Positions 1 to 9,895 of a stretch of 64,000 nt of DNA are shown here, in pieces (position 1 is the stretch's first letter; each line of letters starts with the position of its first letter). Made by a program: the position numbers and the translations under genes. Under the pieces are notes generated by a model. It did no database searches and was not told the origin of the DNA. It saw nothing but the letters and a program-made list of their open reading frames with translations. The DNA is from Ornithodoros turicata (Eukaryota > Arthropoda > Arachnida > Ixodida > Argasidae). The stretch spans positions 12,050,011 to 12,114,010 of the forward strand of contig NC_088210.1 in assembly GCF_037126465.1 (NCBI RefSeq), read 5' to 3'.

Positions 1-339
1 TTAAGTTCACCTTGGGCTTAACTAAGGAAAGCCCTCCAGAGGGCGGATTTAGTGGGGCTTCCAGGGGATGAACGAAGCCGTACGGATTAAGACTCCGCGC
101 GTGGGGTCGAAGCGGATTTCTCGAAACTGGATGCGACGTATGTGTCTTCTTTCCGCTTTGGGTATACGAAAGCCGTTCTCAGACAGCTGTTTCGGCCGTC
201 AGACGGAAAGAAGAAGATTGTGCCTGCCTTGAGAGACGTCGTCCAGTCGCGGGCAGATGTCACTTTAAACTCGTCTGTTCTGTACCTTTGCACAGTGCGC
301 TCTAAAAACGAAGCTTCAAACGAATCGCAAAACGCTCCT
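1..339. other. No gene recognised
   Basis: The short open frames on both strands (about 68 codons) overlap one another and match nothing I know. I see no repeat signature, splice-site pair or RNA gene here. Confidence 0.4.
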
Positions 340-579
340 CACTCTTAGAAATGATCTTCACCGCATAGCACGCTCCTAGCCAACCATCATCTCGTATGAT
401 ATCATTATCTGCCCTGATTTGTTGAAAACGGCAGGCGTACGCCTTTTTTGTGACACTTATGCTGTTCATAATTGTCACAAAAAAGGCGTACGCCTCTCGT
501 TTTCAACAAATCAGGGCAGATAACGATATTATTCGAGACCGTGGAGCGTGCTATGCGGTAAAGTTCATTTTTAAGAGTG
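340..579 (-). mobile_element. Palindromic MITE, family P subtype P1
   Basis: Left terminus reads CACTCTTAGAAATGATCTTC and the right terminus ends TTTTTAAGAGTG. The two arms pair around a TGTGACA…TGTCACA stem and an asymmetric loop in the minus orientation. The core carries ATATCATTATCTGCCC on the left and GGGCAGATAACGATATTATT on the right. The flanking dinucleotides are CT and TA, so the duplication has decayed. It is non-autonomous with no coding capacity. Confidence 0.9.
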
Positions 580-604
580 TATGTGGTGAAGTTCGGTTCT
601 GTTT

Positions 605-766
605 GCACACTTTGCTCTCCCCGACGAACTCATGCACCCTCTACGCGCCTCCACCCTTATCCTCCATCCGCCTTTCTTTTTTTTTTTTCTATAATCTTGA
701 CGACGCCCACTTCTGTGTGGACAAGAAAGGCGAGCCAATCCTCCCATTACTCCCCCCCCCCCCCGG
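605..766 (+). mobile_element. SINE-like repeat with poly-C tail (family S2)
   Basis: It reads GACGAACTCATGCACCCTCTAC, then CTCCATCCG, a T-run, TATAATCTTGACGACGCCCA, and ends in a run of 13 C. The reverse complement of 46915-47100 matches it over nearly its whole length. The GACGACGCCCA…GTGTGGACAAG segment resembles the 3' body of the (CCA)n-tailed SINE elsewhere in the window. I infer a SINE in plus orientation whose tail is the C-run. Confidence 0.6.
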
Positions 767-838
767 CACTCAGTCCTGTTTCTGGTATCGTCACCACCAC
801 CACCACCACCTCTGCTTTTAGAGTACAAGGGTAAGGCC

Positions 839-1376
839 TAGAGATGGGACGAATCCACAATTTGCAAAAATCCGAATCCAAATCCAAATCCAAGTATGGT
901 GCTACGAATCCACAAATCTTACGAATCTCGAATCTTTCGAATCCTTTCTTAAAAGCAGTTCGAAAAGAAAAAAAAAACCCCTACTGGTAAGTGTTTTGAA
1001 GCAGAATTTGATGCATTTATTTAAAAATAAAAATAAAAAAAATAAAAGTTCAGTTTCGAGATAAAGTATATATACCAATATAGTTTTTAGCTTATTGAAT
1101 ATATTGTTCATCGGCTATACAAGAAACATATCAAGTCTGAATTATTTCCATAAAGCTAAAGCAACAATCAAAAGCAAGGAAACAAGAAAACATCCGTCGG
1201 TCAATGCGGCTTTCAGTGGACTCCGGAGGCGTTAATTCGAAAAAGAAACGAACAAAACGGGGTCGGTGGATTCGAAAGATTCGATTCGCCCTTTTTGGGC
1301 ACGGAGATTCGGATTCCCGAATCTCGAATCCTTACCTAGGATTCGAGGATCCGCGGATTCGGCTGGCACATCCCTA
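839..1376. mobile_element. hAT-like non-autonomous element
   Basis: The ends read TAGAGATGGGACGAATCC and, on the other side, GGCACATCCCTA, which are inverted relatives of each other and of the TAGGGATGTGCC termini common among hAT elements. The 8 bp outside are GTAAGGCC (831-838) and GCAAGGAC (1377-1384), matching at 6 of 8, as expected for an old 8-bp target duplication. The interior is full of GAATC/GATTC words and has no transposase frame. Confidence 0.65.
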
Positions 1377-1495
1377 GCAAGGACACTCTAAAGACAGAGC
1401 TTCGCCCCTTTTCACCTTCTTTTTCAAACGTACACTGTTGCTTTACTTTTTTTTTTTAATTGTTGCGATTTGAATGTATGCTCACAAAAAAAAAG
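1377..1495. other. Short spacer, A/T-rich
   Basis: Contains a T-run near 1447 and an A-run near 1488. Nothing else is recognised. Confidence 0.4.
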
Positions 1496-1614
1496 AAAAA
1501 AAAAAAAGGCCGTACGCCCCCGTTCTCTCCTCAAATCAGAAGCGATAACTGTTTCATTCGGCGCAATAGTTTGCGCAGAGTGTGTTGTGTAGGGAAGTCC
1601 TCCTTTTAGATTGT
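1496..1614. mobile_element. Half copy of family P subtype P3
   Basis: Only a right arm is present: GGCCGTACGCCCCCGTTCTC, then AATCAGAAGCGATAAC and TTTGCGCAGAGTGTG, ending in a degraded CTCCTTTTAGA. The left arm is replaced by an A-run. Confidence 0.6.
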
Positions 1615-2211
1615 AAGAAAAAAAAACAAAAAAAAAAACGCTTGAATCGCTTTGCGTAAGGACGGATGTTCTCGTTTCGCTGTTTGCAGCACATTTCCCT
1701 GCTTCTGGGAGCTAAAGAACTATCGCCTTCCGCGCCGAACTAAGGAGCTAAGCACCACTCGAAATTCTTGTTAAGAAAAATGCGAACGCCTCTTTCCCTT
1801 CCTCTTCTTCTTCGTCTTCGTGTCTCTAAAGAGGAAAAAAAGAAAAAGGAAACAGGCGTAGGTATATTTGCATTCCTAAGGATGAAAAAGGAGCAGTGTT
1901 TCGTTTGGAGAAGAGATTCCGATTACGAATTTCTTGCATATATTTCCTCTACGTCTCGTTTTTCTTTCTTTCATTTTTTTTTTTGATATCGTTTCTGCGG
2001 TTTAGGTTCGTTTAAAACTAGCGATGACTACAATTTATTACTATCTAAGTCATTGCTTCGTATGGCCTTATAGATACTGAATAAAGTAATCGAGAGAAGA
2101 AAGATATTCAATTAGTTTAATTATAATCAAGAAGGGTAACTGTTGCGACACATAGGGGATAAATATTCATAACATCTCAGTAACTGCATTGCGAGCAATA
2201 TTTATGTGGTA
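1615..2211. other. No gene recognised; low-complexity runs
   Basis: Holds A-runs (about 1618-1640), a CTTC-rich stretch near 1795-1830 and AT-rich DNA. The small frames here carry only low-complexity residues. Confidence 0.4.
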
Positions 2212-2444
2212 CACTCTTCACCGCATAGCACGCTCCTAACCAACCATAATCTCAAATGGTTATCTGCCCTGATTTGTTGAAAACGGGAGGCGTACGCCTT
2301 TTCTGTGACAATTATGAACAGCATAAGTGTCACAAAAACAGGCGTACGCCTCCCGTTTTCAACAAATCAGGGCAGGTAACGATATCATTCGAGATTATGG
2401 TTGGTTAGGAGCGTGCTATGCGGTGAAGTTCATTTTTAAGAGTG
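2212..2444 (+). mobile_element. Palindromic MITE, family P subtype P1
   Basis: Flanked by TA on both sides. The left terminal repeat has lost about 11 bp (CACTCTT runs straight into CACCGCATAGCACGC), while the right terminus is intact. The loop ATTATGAACAGCATAAGTG gives plus orientation. Confidence 0.92.
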
Positions 2445-2720
2445 TACTGTACAATCTTTATCACGTTAATGTACGTCACTTCTGTTTCTTAACCACTGCG
2501 TATATTTCTTTTACCGTTAATCTATATTTACCGTTAATCAATATGTGCCCCTACTATCTTGTGTACTACTATTTTTGAGTACGCGTTATGACCATCGCAG
2601 GGGTTGTATGTTGAATGTGCCCCTGTCAAGTGGCTTTTATGCCGCTTCTTGGCCATCCCCATGTATATGGTACTTTGTCTAACAATAAATATAATAACTG
2701 AAACTGAAAACAAGATGGTA

Positions 2721-3018
2721 CACTCCTTAAACAGAGGGCCCAGGGGGGGGTAATGGCATGATCGGCTCGCAGTCTCCTCAAATGGAACTTCACTGCATAG
2801 CACGCTCCTAGCCAACCGTCATCCCGAATAACATTGTTCTGCCCCGTGATTTGTTGACGGCGAGAAACGTACGCCTTTTTGTGACAATTTTGCAGCTATG
2901 ATAATTGTTACAAAAAGGCGTACGCCCCGTGCTTTCCACAAATCAGGAATGGTAACGGTGTCATTGTGCCGAATGGTTGACTTTCAGCGTGCTGTGTGGT
3001 GAAGTTCTGTTTCAACAG
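2721..3018. mobile_element. Degenerate family P copy carrying a SINE fragment
   Basis: The left terminus CACTCCTTAAACAGA is separated from AACTTCACTGCATAGCACGC (about 2785) by G-rich S2-like SINE sequence (about 2735-2775). The core has AACATTGTTCTGCCCCGTG and a TGTGACA…TGTTACA stem. The right end is CAACAG followed by TA. The arms have diverged much more than in other copies, so this is an old insertion. Confidence 0.75.
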
Positions 3019-3175
3019 TACGCCCAACGAGGCTAGTCCGTATATAGGCTATTTGTTGTGCTTATCAGTTTACACAGAAAGAGATACCGCGTTTGTTACG
3101 AAGCCTGGGTTTTCCAATCTGTGGATCGGCGTAGACGGAGCGGCATATTAGCTCCATGGTCATGAGGATTGTTTA

Positions 3176-3572
3176 CACTCTTAGAAATGAGGGGGGGGGG
3201 GGGGGTCGAGGTAGGTTGCCGTTGTTGGCCGCACTCAAGTGGGCATCGTCAGGACTATAGCAAAAAAAAAAAAAAAGAAAAGAAAGTGGGAGAGGGGAGT
3301 TGAGGACTTCAATGTGATGCATTGGGCAGGATGACCGATGACCTAGAGTGGAGAGAAATGAACTTCACCACATAGCACGCTCCTAGCCAATCATCATCCC
3401 GAATGACAACGTTCTCGCCCCTGATTTGTTGGAAACGGGAGCCCTTTCTGTGCCGTGCATAATGGTCACAAAAGAGGCTCCTGTTTTCAACAAATCAGGG
3501 GCGAGAACGTTGTCATTCGGGATGATGATTGGCTAGGAGCGTGCTATGTGGTGAAGTTCATTTTTAAGTGTG
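3176..3572. mobile_element. Family P subtype P2 copy interrupted by a SINE
   Basis: TA flanks both ends. The left terminus CACTCTTAGAAATGA stops at 3190 and the same element resumes at 3354 with AGAAATGAACTTCACCAC. Arms pair through ATTCGGGATGATGATTGG. The loop region is shortened to AGCCCTTTCTGTGCCGTGC. See the inserted SINE at 3191-3353. Confidence 0.9.
3191..3353 (-). mobile_element. S2 SINE inserted in a MITE terminal repeat
   Basis: The 163-bp insert starts with a G-run (a poly-C tail on the minus strand) and contains GTTGCCGTTGTTGGCC and an A-run. It is flanked by the perfect 8-bp duplication AGAAATGA (3183-3190 and 3354-3361), which lies inside the P element's own terminal repeat. The interrupted host repeat shows both boundaries unambiguously. 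Confidence 0.85.
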
Positions 3573-3613
3573 TAGATACGTTATCTTCCAATCGATAAAT
3601 TTTTTAGCCCGTA

Positions 3614-3870
3614 CACTCTTAAAAGCAGAACTTCACCGCATAGCACGTTCCTAGCCAACCATCATCCCAAATGACATCGTTCTCTCCCCCGATTTGTTGA
3701 AAACGGGGGAGGGGGGCATCGCCCTTTTTGTGACACGTATGCAGTACATAATTGTCAGAAAAATGGCGTACGCCTCCCGTTTTCAAGAAAATAGAGGAGG
3801 GCACGATGTCATTCGGAATGACAGTTGGCTATAGGAACGTGCTATGCGGTGAAGTTGTGTTTTAGGAGTG
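3614..3870. mobile_element. Degenerate palindromic MITE, family P
   Basis: Termini are CACTCTTAAAAGCAGAAC and TGTTTTAGGAGTG, flanked by TA and TG. The core has GACATCGTTCTCTCCCCCG on the left and GGCACGATGTCATTCGG on the right. The arms carry many mismatches, indicating age. Confidence 0.85.
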
Positions 3871-4194
3871 TGGGGCAGCCAATATACGGCGATGGCTGTG
3901 TTTGGAGACCCAATTATAATAATTGGGGGTCGTTACTGCGCATGCACAAGACGCAATCCTACACCCTTGCGCTTTCTGGGCGCACGTTATTTTTCGAAAA
4001 TATCGTGGGCACCCAGACCCTCCGCAAAGTCAACTAGCGCCGAACCGTCGCGTGGGGTCACATCTCGCGAGAGTGCTATAGAGCCACTGAAAACAGCCAG
4101 AAGAAACACGCTGCGTTTGGTCTCGCATAAATTGAACTACGCTATTTGGGACCAAAACTTGTATTTTCTCAAAGAAATGAATTTCGTACACGTT
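3871..4194. other. No gene recognised
   Basis: A plus-strand frame of about 111 codons (3868-4203) overlaps another and has no recognisable domain. It may be unique DNA or an unlisted repeat. Confidence 0.35.
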
Positions 4195-4545
4195 GAAAGA
4201 TGAAAGTCACTGAAAAGGTTAGCCAGCTGTAGGGATCGAACCCACATCTTCTGGATTACCGGTCCAGGGCTCTACCAATTGAGCTAAGCTAACACGCCTC
4301 TCCAGCGACTTTCGGGGTGCGTCATCTGAAGGGACGACAAACCAGCCACTCACTCTCACTCACCCTCCTTTCACTCTTACATTTTTTGCTCACTCATACA
4401 CACATTCGTACGACGGAAATCGACGCAAGCGGCACCTGTTGAACAAGAGAGAAACTGATGTTCTGAGGCTGGAACAACATAGAAGGGACAGATACAAACA
4501 AAGCCTCAAATGCCTAAGAAATCAACGATGAAAGATGAAAGTCAC
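4195..4545 (-). mobile_element. tRNA-Thr-derived SINE-like repeat (family S3)
   Basis: Minus-strand repeat with a full tRNA cloverleaf (about 4218-4293) followed by CTTTTCAGTGACTTTCATC. On the tRNA's upstream side lies a 105-bp arm (about 4439-4545) whose inverted copy sits at 4571-4679. A second piece with the same tRNA 3' half and the same GAAAGATGAAAGTCACTG flank occurs at 61070-61140, which marks it as dispersed. Confidence 0.65.
4218..4293 (-). tRNA. tRNA-Thr(GGT)-like sequence within a repeat
   Basis: On the minus strand a cloverleaf can be drawn: acceptor GTTAGCT with AGCTGGC (two G-U pairs), D arm GCTC…GAGC, anticodon stem CTGGA/TCCAG with loop CCGGTAA, and T arm GTGGG-TTCGATC-CCTAC. 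The anticodon would be GGT (Thr). Position 33 is C rather than the near-invariant T. Together with the dispersed flanking repeat, this suggests a tRNA-derived SINE head or pseudogene rather than a working tRNA. Confidence 0.6.
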
Positions 4546-4679
4546 TGAAAGTCACTTTGCTGGCTAACCTTTTCAGTGACTTTCATGTTTCATCATTGAT
4601 TTCTTAGGCATTTGAGGCTTTGTTTGTATCTGTCCCTTCTATGTTGTTCCAGCCTCAGAACATCAGTTTCTCTCTTGTT
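4439..4679. repeat. 241-bp imperfect palindrome
   Basis: The left arm (4439-4545, starting GTTGAACAAGAGAGAAACTG) and right arm (4571-4679, ending CAGTTTCTCTCTTGTTC) are near-perfect inverted copies, separated by a loop containing CTTTGCTGGCTAACC. Both arms are pieces of the S3 repeat, so this is two S3 copies joined head to head. Confidence 0.85.
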
Positions 4680-4765
4680 CGTACATGAAATGAATACTCA
4701 GGCTTCCGCTTTAGGTATAGAGAAGAAACGATCTTCTACTTGTCATCCTGGCACATCTCCCTTCT

Positions 4766-6499
4766 CTTCTGCCCAAGCATACCGATATCACGATCTATGC
4801 CGATGACATTTGCATATGGACCTCTGCAGCGCGCCGTGATGCCATTCAGCGTCGTCTGCAACATGCCTTAGACCTTCTTGTGGCGCATCTTGCTGACCGT
4901 GGGTTGTCTGTCTAGCCGGCTAAAACAGTAGCTATGGCATTCACGCGCCGCTCCTTCACCAAGTACCCCGTACTTCTAGCTGGCTCTAGACTGAACTACG
5001 TCTCGCATTATCGGTATCTAGGCATCATCATTGATAGGGGACTGACGTGGTCGCGGCAGATCAACTCCCTTTCTGCTAGCGCCCGCATCTACTGTAATGT
5101 GCTCCGGCACCTCTGTGGATCCACATGGGGCCCGTCCTGTGCTGACCTCCATCGTGTGCACTGCTCCCTGTTGCTTGGCGTTATGCGCTATAGCCTGCCT
5201 GTCCTTTATGGGCTCTCCAACACTCACGAGCGGGAGCTGCTCAATATTCAAGCCAGAAGTCTCCGTCTCTCTTTGGGAGTGCCAAAGACAACGGAAACCT
5301 TCTCTGTTTTGGAGGAGGCACGCGAGCCATCGGTGCTTATTATTCGCGATAGTGTCGCCTTACACGCGTACACACGTTATCTTGCCCGCCATCCAGCCCA
5401 TTACCTCTGTGACATTGCGCAACGTTATCCCGCATCTGCATTCGGTGAAGCTATTTGCCGTTTACGAAGCAACATCCCTTCAACCTCGACCTCCGCGATG
5501 ACCTCCTTTGCGCCACCCATGTGGACACTTCACTACCCCACTGTACAAACGTCAATTCCGGGCCTTCGGAAAAAGAAGGTTGTGCCAACAGTTGTAGCCT
5601 GCCAACTGACTTTGTTCCACATCTACAGTCACCACCGGCATCGAACCCAAATATACACCGATGCTTCAATTTCTCTAGTTGGGTCGTCTGCTGCCTTCTG
5701 CATTCCAGAGGATGGAGCTGAGCACGGCTTCAAGCTCCCTCTTATGTCATCTGCTGAGGCCGAGGCATTCGCACTATTGGCCGCTTTGAGACATCTCTGC
5801 TCGTGTGCGCCCAGGGTCTGGTCGATCCTCACCGACAGTAAAGTGGCTCTGGAGGCGCTGGCCTCTTACTCTGCCGCAGTCCTCAGTGACACCTACACCA
5901 CGATCATCGCCCTGCACTCTGAACTTGTATCACTGGGACACGAAGTGGTGTCCCAAAGGATTCCGAGCCATGTCGGAATTTCAGGCAATGATCGTGCTGA
6001 CGCTCTTGCTCGGCAAGCCCACGATGCTGAGCAACCAACTGTCTTTCCCCTTGCGCACTCTATGTGCCAGCTGTAAATCCGCCGCTTCACTACCAACCGC
6101 ACACAGCTCTTTCAGCAGGAAGCTATACGAACCAATGCCTTCCTTAAATCCATTGTCTCTTTAATGACATATGCTGTGCCTGGCCGCATCCCGCGCATCG
6201 AGGAATCGCTGCTCCATCGGCTGCGGCTGAATGTGGCCTGAACTCCTCTCCTCCTATTTAAGATGAATCAGCACCCATCACTTCTTTGTCGAACGTGCAA
6301 CGTAGAAGCCGATGTGCCACACATTCTCATTGCCTGCCAGCGGTACGAAGATCACCGATTGAGTCTCCGGCGCCGCCTTGCTCATCTAGGCTACCGAGAG
6401 CTTTCCCTCGCGGTGCTACTTGATCCTACCCAGCACGCTGAAGTCACGTCTGCGCTGACGCGATTCCTTCGGGAATCTAAACTCCTGGGCATTCTCTGA
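4766..6499 (+). pseudogene. LINE ORF2 remnant: RT C-terminus, RNase H, CCHC
   Basis: Single reading frame (frame 2) with three in-frame stops: TAG after GLSV (about 4913), TAA after SMCQL (6074-6076) and TGA after RLNVA (about 6239). RT motif YADD lies at 4796-4807, followed by AARRDAIQRRLQHAL and, after the stop, PAKTVAMAF (RT motif region D). RNase H is recognised by YTDAS (first Asp), SAEAEAFALLAAL (Glu), ILTDSKVALEAL (second Asp) and RIPSHVGISGNDRAD (His/Asp). The last part has CRTCNVEADVPHILIAC, a Cys-Cys-His-Cys finger typical of I/R1-type LINE proteins. RT, RNase H and Cys/His order fits the I/R1 group; the clade is not resolved. It cannot make a full protein. Confidence 0.88.
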
Positions 6500-6681
6500 T
6501 CCGTCCTATATGCGGAGCTGTTTCTTCTGTATTTCTTCATAATTTTCTGTATCCCAGCTGTTTGTGTCTTCTTTTGTTTGCTTGAAAGCATTAGGGAATA
6601 GCAAGCCCACACCGTGGCTAACCTTTCCCTTCTCTTTTTTCTTACTTTGCATTAAACATACTATTCCCTCCCCCCCCCCCC
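6500..6681 (+). repeat. LINE 3' UTR ending in poly-C
   Basis: Follows the ORF stop. TTTGCTTGAAAGCATTAGGG, AATAGCAAGCCCAC and a polyadenylation-like CATTAAACATA precede a run of 12 C. The same order of words (AATAGCAAG, CTAA(C/T)CTTTCC, AATAAACATATCCCC) occurs in truncated copies elsewhere in the window. Confidence 0.7.
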
Positions 6682-8119
6682 TTGCAAGTCTCTTTCGCGT
6701 TACCTTCGTTCGCGTCCGCCATGCGCCCCGTTTTGTTTGTTTGTTTGTTTGTTTGTAAGAAAAAAAAAACAAGGATAAATTGAACTCGTCTCCCGACTTG
6801 TTCTGCTACTCCTAACAAAAATTATCACCCCACCCCTCCCCCCAAAACTACTTCCCAGGTCCTCTACCCTCAAGTTCGCTATTCACTGTTCAGAAGTCCA
6901 CTATCCACATGTTCACTAGAAGTCCACAATTAAACACTATTGCGCCGTTTTATTGGGCACGCTTAAACTGCGCCCCTTATTATGAAACTCTCTAATATGA
7001 ATTTTAAGAACCGGATACGCAAGCTCTTTGGGTCCCCAGTCATTTCCATAGTACACAGAACGGTTGAGGCGTTCCAATAGGTGGTTATGAAAAACAAAAA
7101 AAAACAAACAAAAATAAAACAGACAACTACAACAACAACAACAACAACAAGCAGATGATTGCGGCAAACGCACCACGAATCGTACCAATCTTCTTCGTGT
7201 TCTTCCTGCGCATCACTCATCCCCATCAATCCATTCTTTCCTATTTGCCTGTCTGCATGCAGAAAGCCGAGTTTGTTTAAAAGAAGGTCGACACGGAAAC
7301 CTTCATCATGCCCTCGTATTCGACAGGTATATGAAGAGTGACGGGAACAGATAAAATAAAATAAGCTCGCATATACAATAAGAGTTTACGGAGATATAAC
7401 ATATCCGTACCTCCGACCGACACAATATTCGAAGCAAGCCGCAGGTTCGTTTTGGAGGCAAACAGATCCGAAAAGAAAGAATGGGGCTTTAGTTCGCTCG
7501 CATGCATATCTCTTCATCTTTCCATTTCGTTTTCGCTCTCTGAGGTATACTACAGAGCAACTTCTTTTTTCTTTTCCTCGCGTTCGTCCCTTCTTTTCAA
7601 TGTCTTCGGCTTCCTCTCGGTGGGTGCCTTCGGCTTAGAAAGTACTGCGGGGTCGCTCCTGTATCTACTATAGTGCGGTATGGACAAAATAGGGGTTTAG
7701 CCTGTCAAACTGAGGCGAATAAAGACGACGCAGGGCACGTATTGTGAAATCGTTGTGGTTCGTTTTGAAGGCAGAACCCTAAGACAAACGCGACACTTCT
7801 TTTGCGAAATGATGCGCTGTATGAGAGATTTGGGTGCGTAGACAGGTTTTACTAGGCCCTTATAGTTGCACGTGGGGCTTCCCCCTCCAGGGTGCACACG
7901 GGCAAGGACTCAATATATGCGCTTGTCAAGAGGTTTAGAGACTTCGTCTTCCTGGGATCTGTATATAGTCTCGCTGGGCAAGCATTATATAGAAAAGTTT
8001 TTTGAAGGGATAGAGAGATGTCTCGTTGCTTGACTGCAGCGTGTTGCTTCGGCGGTGTATAGAAGTTAGTCGTACTTTTGATACTCGTATCGCGATACAT
8101 GCTGCAGCAGTTACAATTA
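6682..8119. other. No gene recognised; microsatellites
   Basis: Contains (GTTT)n at 6733-6756 and (AAC)n at about 7128-7150. Small frames on both strands are unrelated to any family I recognise. No P, SINE or hAT signature is visible. Confidence 0.4.
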
Positions 8120-8368
8120 CACTCTTAAAAATGAACTTCACCGCAAAGCACGCTCCTAGCCAACCATAACCTCTAATGATACCGTTATCTGCCGTGATTT
8201 GCTGAAAACGGGAGGCGTACGCCTTTTTTGTGACAATTATGAACAGCATAAGTGTCACAAAAAAGGCGTACGCCTCCTGTTTTCAACAAATCAGGGCAGA
8301 TAACGATATCATTCGAGATTATGGTTGGCCAGGAGCGTGCTATGCGGTGAAGTTCATTTTTAAGAGTG
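8120..8368 (+). mobile_element. Palindromic MITE, family P subtype P1
   Basis: Full copy with TA on both sides, termini CACTCTTAAAAATGAACTTC and CATTTTTAAGAGTG. The core is GATACCGTTATCTGCCGTG on the left and GATAACGATATCATTCGAG on the right. Plus-orientation loop. Confidence 0.95.
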
Positions 8369-8579
8369 TAGGGTCTGACTGTTTCGGGTTGAATGCATTT
8401 CCGGGATTCGGGGAGGGGAGAAATCGGGTGCTATTGACGCATTCGGGTGTTATCGGGTTATATTTTTTTTTCTTTCTGTTCCAGCAAGTGGCCCGCAGTT
8501 AAAGGGAGACTTCGCAAGGATTCGAAAAAAATTCGGTGAGCATCATACCGAACACGGATCGCTCCCTTGATACTGAATA

Positions 8580-8980
8580 CACTCTTAAAAATGAACTTCA
8601 CCGCATAGCATGCTCATAGCCAACCATAATCTCGAATGATATCGTTATCTGTCCTGATTTGTTGAAAACAGGAGGCGTACGCCTTTTTTGTGACAATTAT
8701 GAACAGCATAAGTGTCACAAAAAAGGCGTACGCCGCCCGTTTTCAACGAATCAGGGCAGATAACGATATCATTCGAGACTATGATTGGCGCAGAGCATGC
8801 TATGCGGTGAAGTTCATTTTTAAGAGACGCTTTCAGACATATGTCGGCACAGTTCCCTTAGAAGTCGGCCCAGGACGCACATTCCCCCAGGGCGTCAGTC
8901 GTGACGTTGCCCACCTACGTGAGGCCGACAACGGCAAGCCCTTTCACCACCCACCACCACCACCATCATTTTTAAGAGTG
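8580..8980 (+). mobile_element. Family P copy with a SINE in its right terminus
   Basis: TA flanks both outer ends. The left part is complete (8580-8826, ending CATTTTTAAGAG). The terminal sequence is then repeated after a 139-bp insert (8966-8980, TCATTTTTAAGAGTG). Plus-orientation loop. Confidence 0.93.
8827..8965 (+). mobile_element. 5'-truncated (CCA)n-tailed SINE (family S1)
   Basis: Reads ACGCTTTCAGACATATGTCG, GTCGGCCCAGGACGCAC, GGCGTCAGTCGTGACGTTGC, GAGGCCGACAACGGCAAGCC and a (CCA)n tail. The 13 bp TCATTTTTAAGAG occur on both sides (8814-8826 and 8966-8978). This is a target duplication made inside the P element terminus and is typical of target-primed reverse transcription. The tRNA-like head is missing. 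Confidence 0.9.
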
Positions 8981-9782
8981 TACAACATTCGCATTCACTT
9001 AGCGCGAGTAATTAATCCGTAAACGACGACGATACCAAACCGAAACCAAAATGCAAAGCGCACAGCCGTTCGCCCTGAGGAACATACTGTGACGTGACCC
9101 AGCATTGTCGTCTGCTACGAAGCTTGCATACTTCCATGCCGGATGACGTCAGCAGTGTTGCTTTCAGCGCCCACTTGCTTCTCAGAGGTGAAGCGCTCGC
9201 TTCGTAATAATTCGTTCGAATAAAATCTGTGCACTCTTGGAACGCGATATTTCGTATGTATGTTCCTGACACACCAAGGGTTACTACTACAGTCTTTGTG
9301 GTGTTTTTGTTGCGGAGTCTCACTTCAAAGTGCATATACCGGGCTGTTGTCCCCCAGCTGCATGATTCGTAAACAGGTGGCGCCATCGAAGAACTTCCTT
9401 TTTGGTAAATATCATTGGGGCATCGGCCGTGAACTGAGTACGCTGTCACGTACGGTTAGGGTTCGTCAAGACAAATAATTTGACACCTCATTTTGTTTTT
9501 TCCAGCAACACACAGTGCGTGTGCTGTATACACGCGGTGATTTTTTGCCGACTTACACCATTCCCCCTCTCCCGCACCATTGTCAATGACGCACTCCCTA
9601 TCACTTGAAAGTTTTACCTGTTATCTGTACAACGCTACCGCACACTGCACCACTTTGAATAGTGTTACAATTACGGACGTTTTAAAGGGGCTATGAACTC
9701 TGCCAAGCTATTTTAGCTGCCGGCGATTTTAACTTACTGGCTGTGACACCTTTTGTATGGATGAATCTGATAGGGCCGTATC
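8981..9782. other. No gene recognised
   Basis: A minus-strand frame of 145 codons (9012-9449) has no domain I recognise. One copy of the recurrent word GTCGTCTGCTACG is at 9107-9119. Confidence 0.35.
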
Positions 9783-9895
9783 TTCACTACGTTTAGCACG
9801 GTGCTAGCCAACCATCATCCCCAATGACAACGTTCTCGCTCCTGATTTGTTATGCACGGCAGGCGGTTATGCACCGTATTACACTCTTAAAAATG
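9783..9895. mobile_element. Half P2 copy followed by a solo P terminus
   Basis: TTCACTACGTTTAGCACGG, TGCTAGCCAACCATCATC and GACAACGTTCTCGCTCCTG form one degraded left arm (to about 9857). After TGCACGGCAGGCGG a separate terminus CACTCTTAAAAATGAG begins at 9882 behind TA, but no arm follows it. Confidence 0.65.

Larger units (their letters stand above)
4681..6700 (+). mobile_element. 5'-truncated RNase-H non-LTR retrotransposon
   Basis: Begins where the palindromic arm ends and covers the RT palm YADD box, thumb, RNase H, a Cys/His tail and a 3' UTR. The 3' UTR ends with ATAGCAAGCCCAC, GCTAACCTTTCCC, TTAAACATACTATTCCC and a C-run (6670-6681). The same 3' end recurs at 26100-26295, 23112-23235 and 37971-38180. 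I cannot identify a target duplication. No 5' half is present, as is usual for LINE copies. Confidence 0.85.

Noticed and set aside
4934..6076. Intact LINE protein of 380 codons
   Set aside because: The same frame continues upstream (YADD box) and downstream (Cys/His finger) across three stops, so this is a piece of a pseudogene, not a complete protein.
9012..9449. Minus-strand frame of 145 codons as a gene
   Set aside because: No recognisable motif, splice context or relative in the window. Length is within chance for 64 kb.
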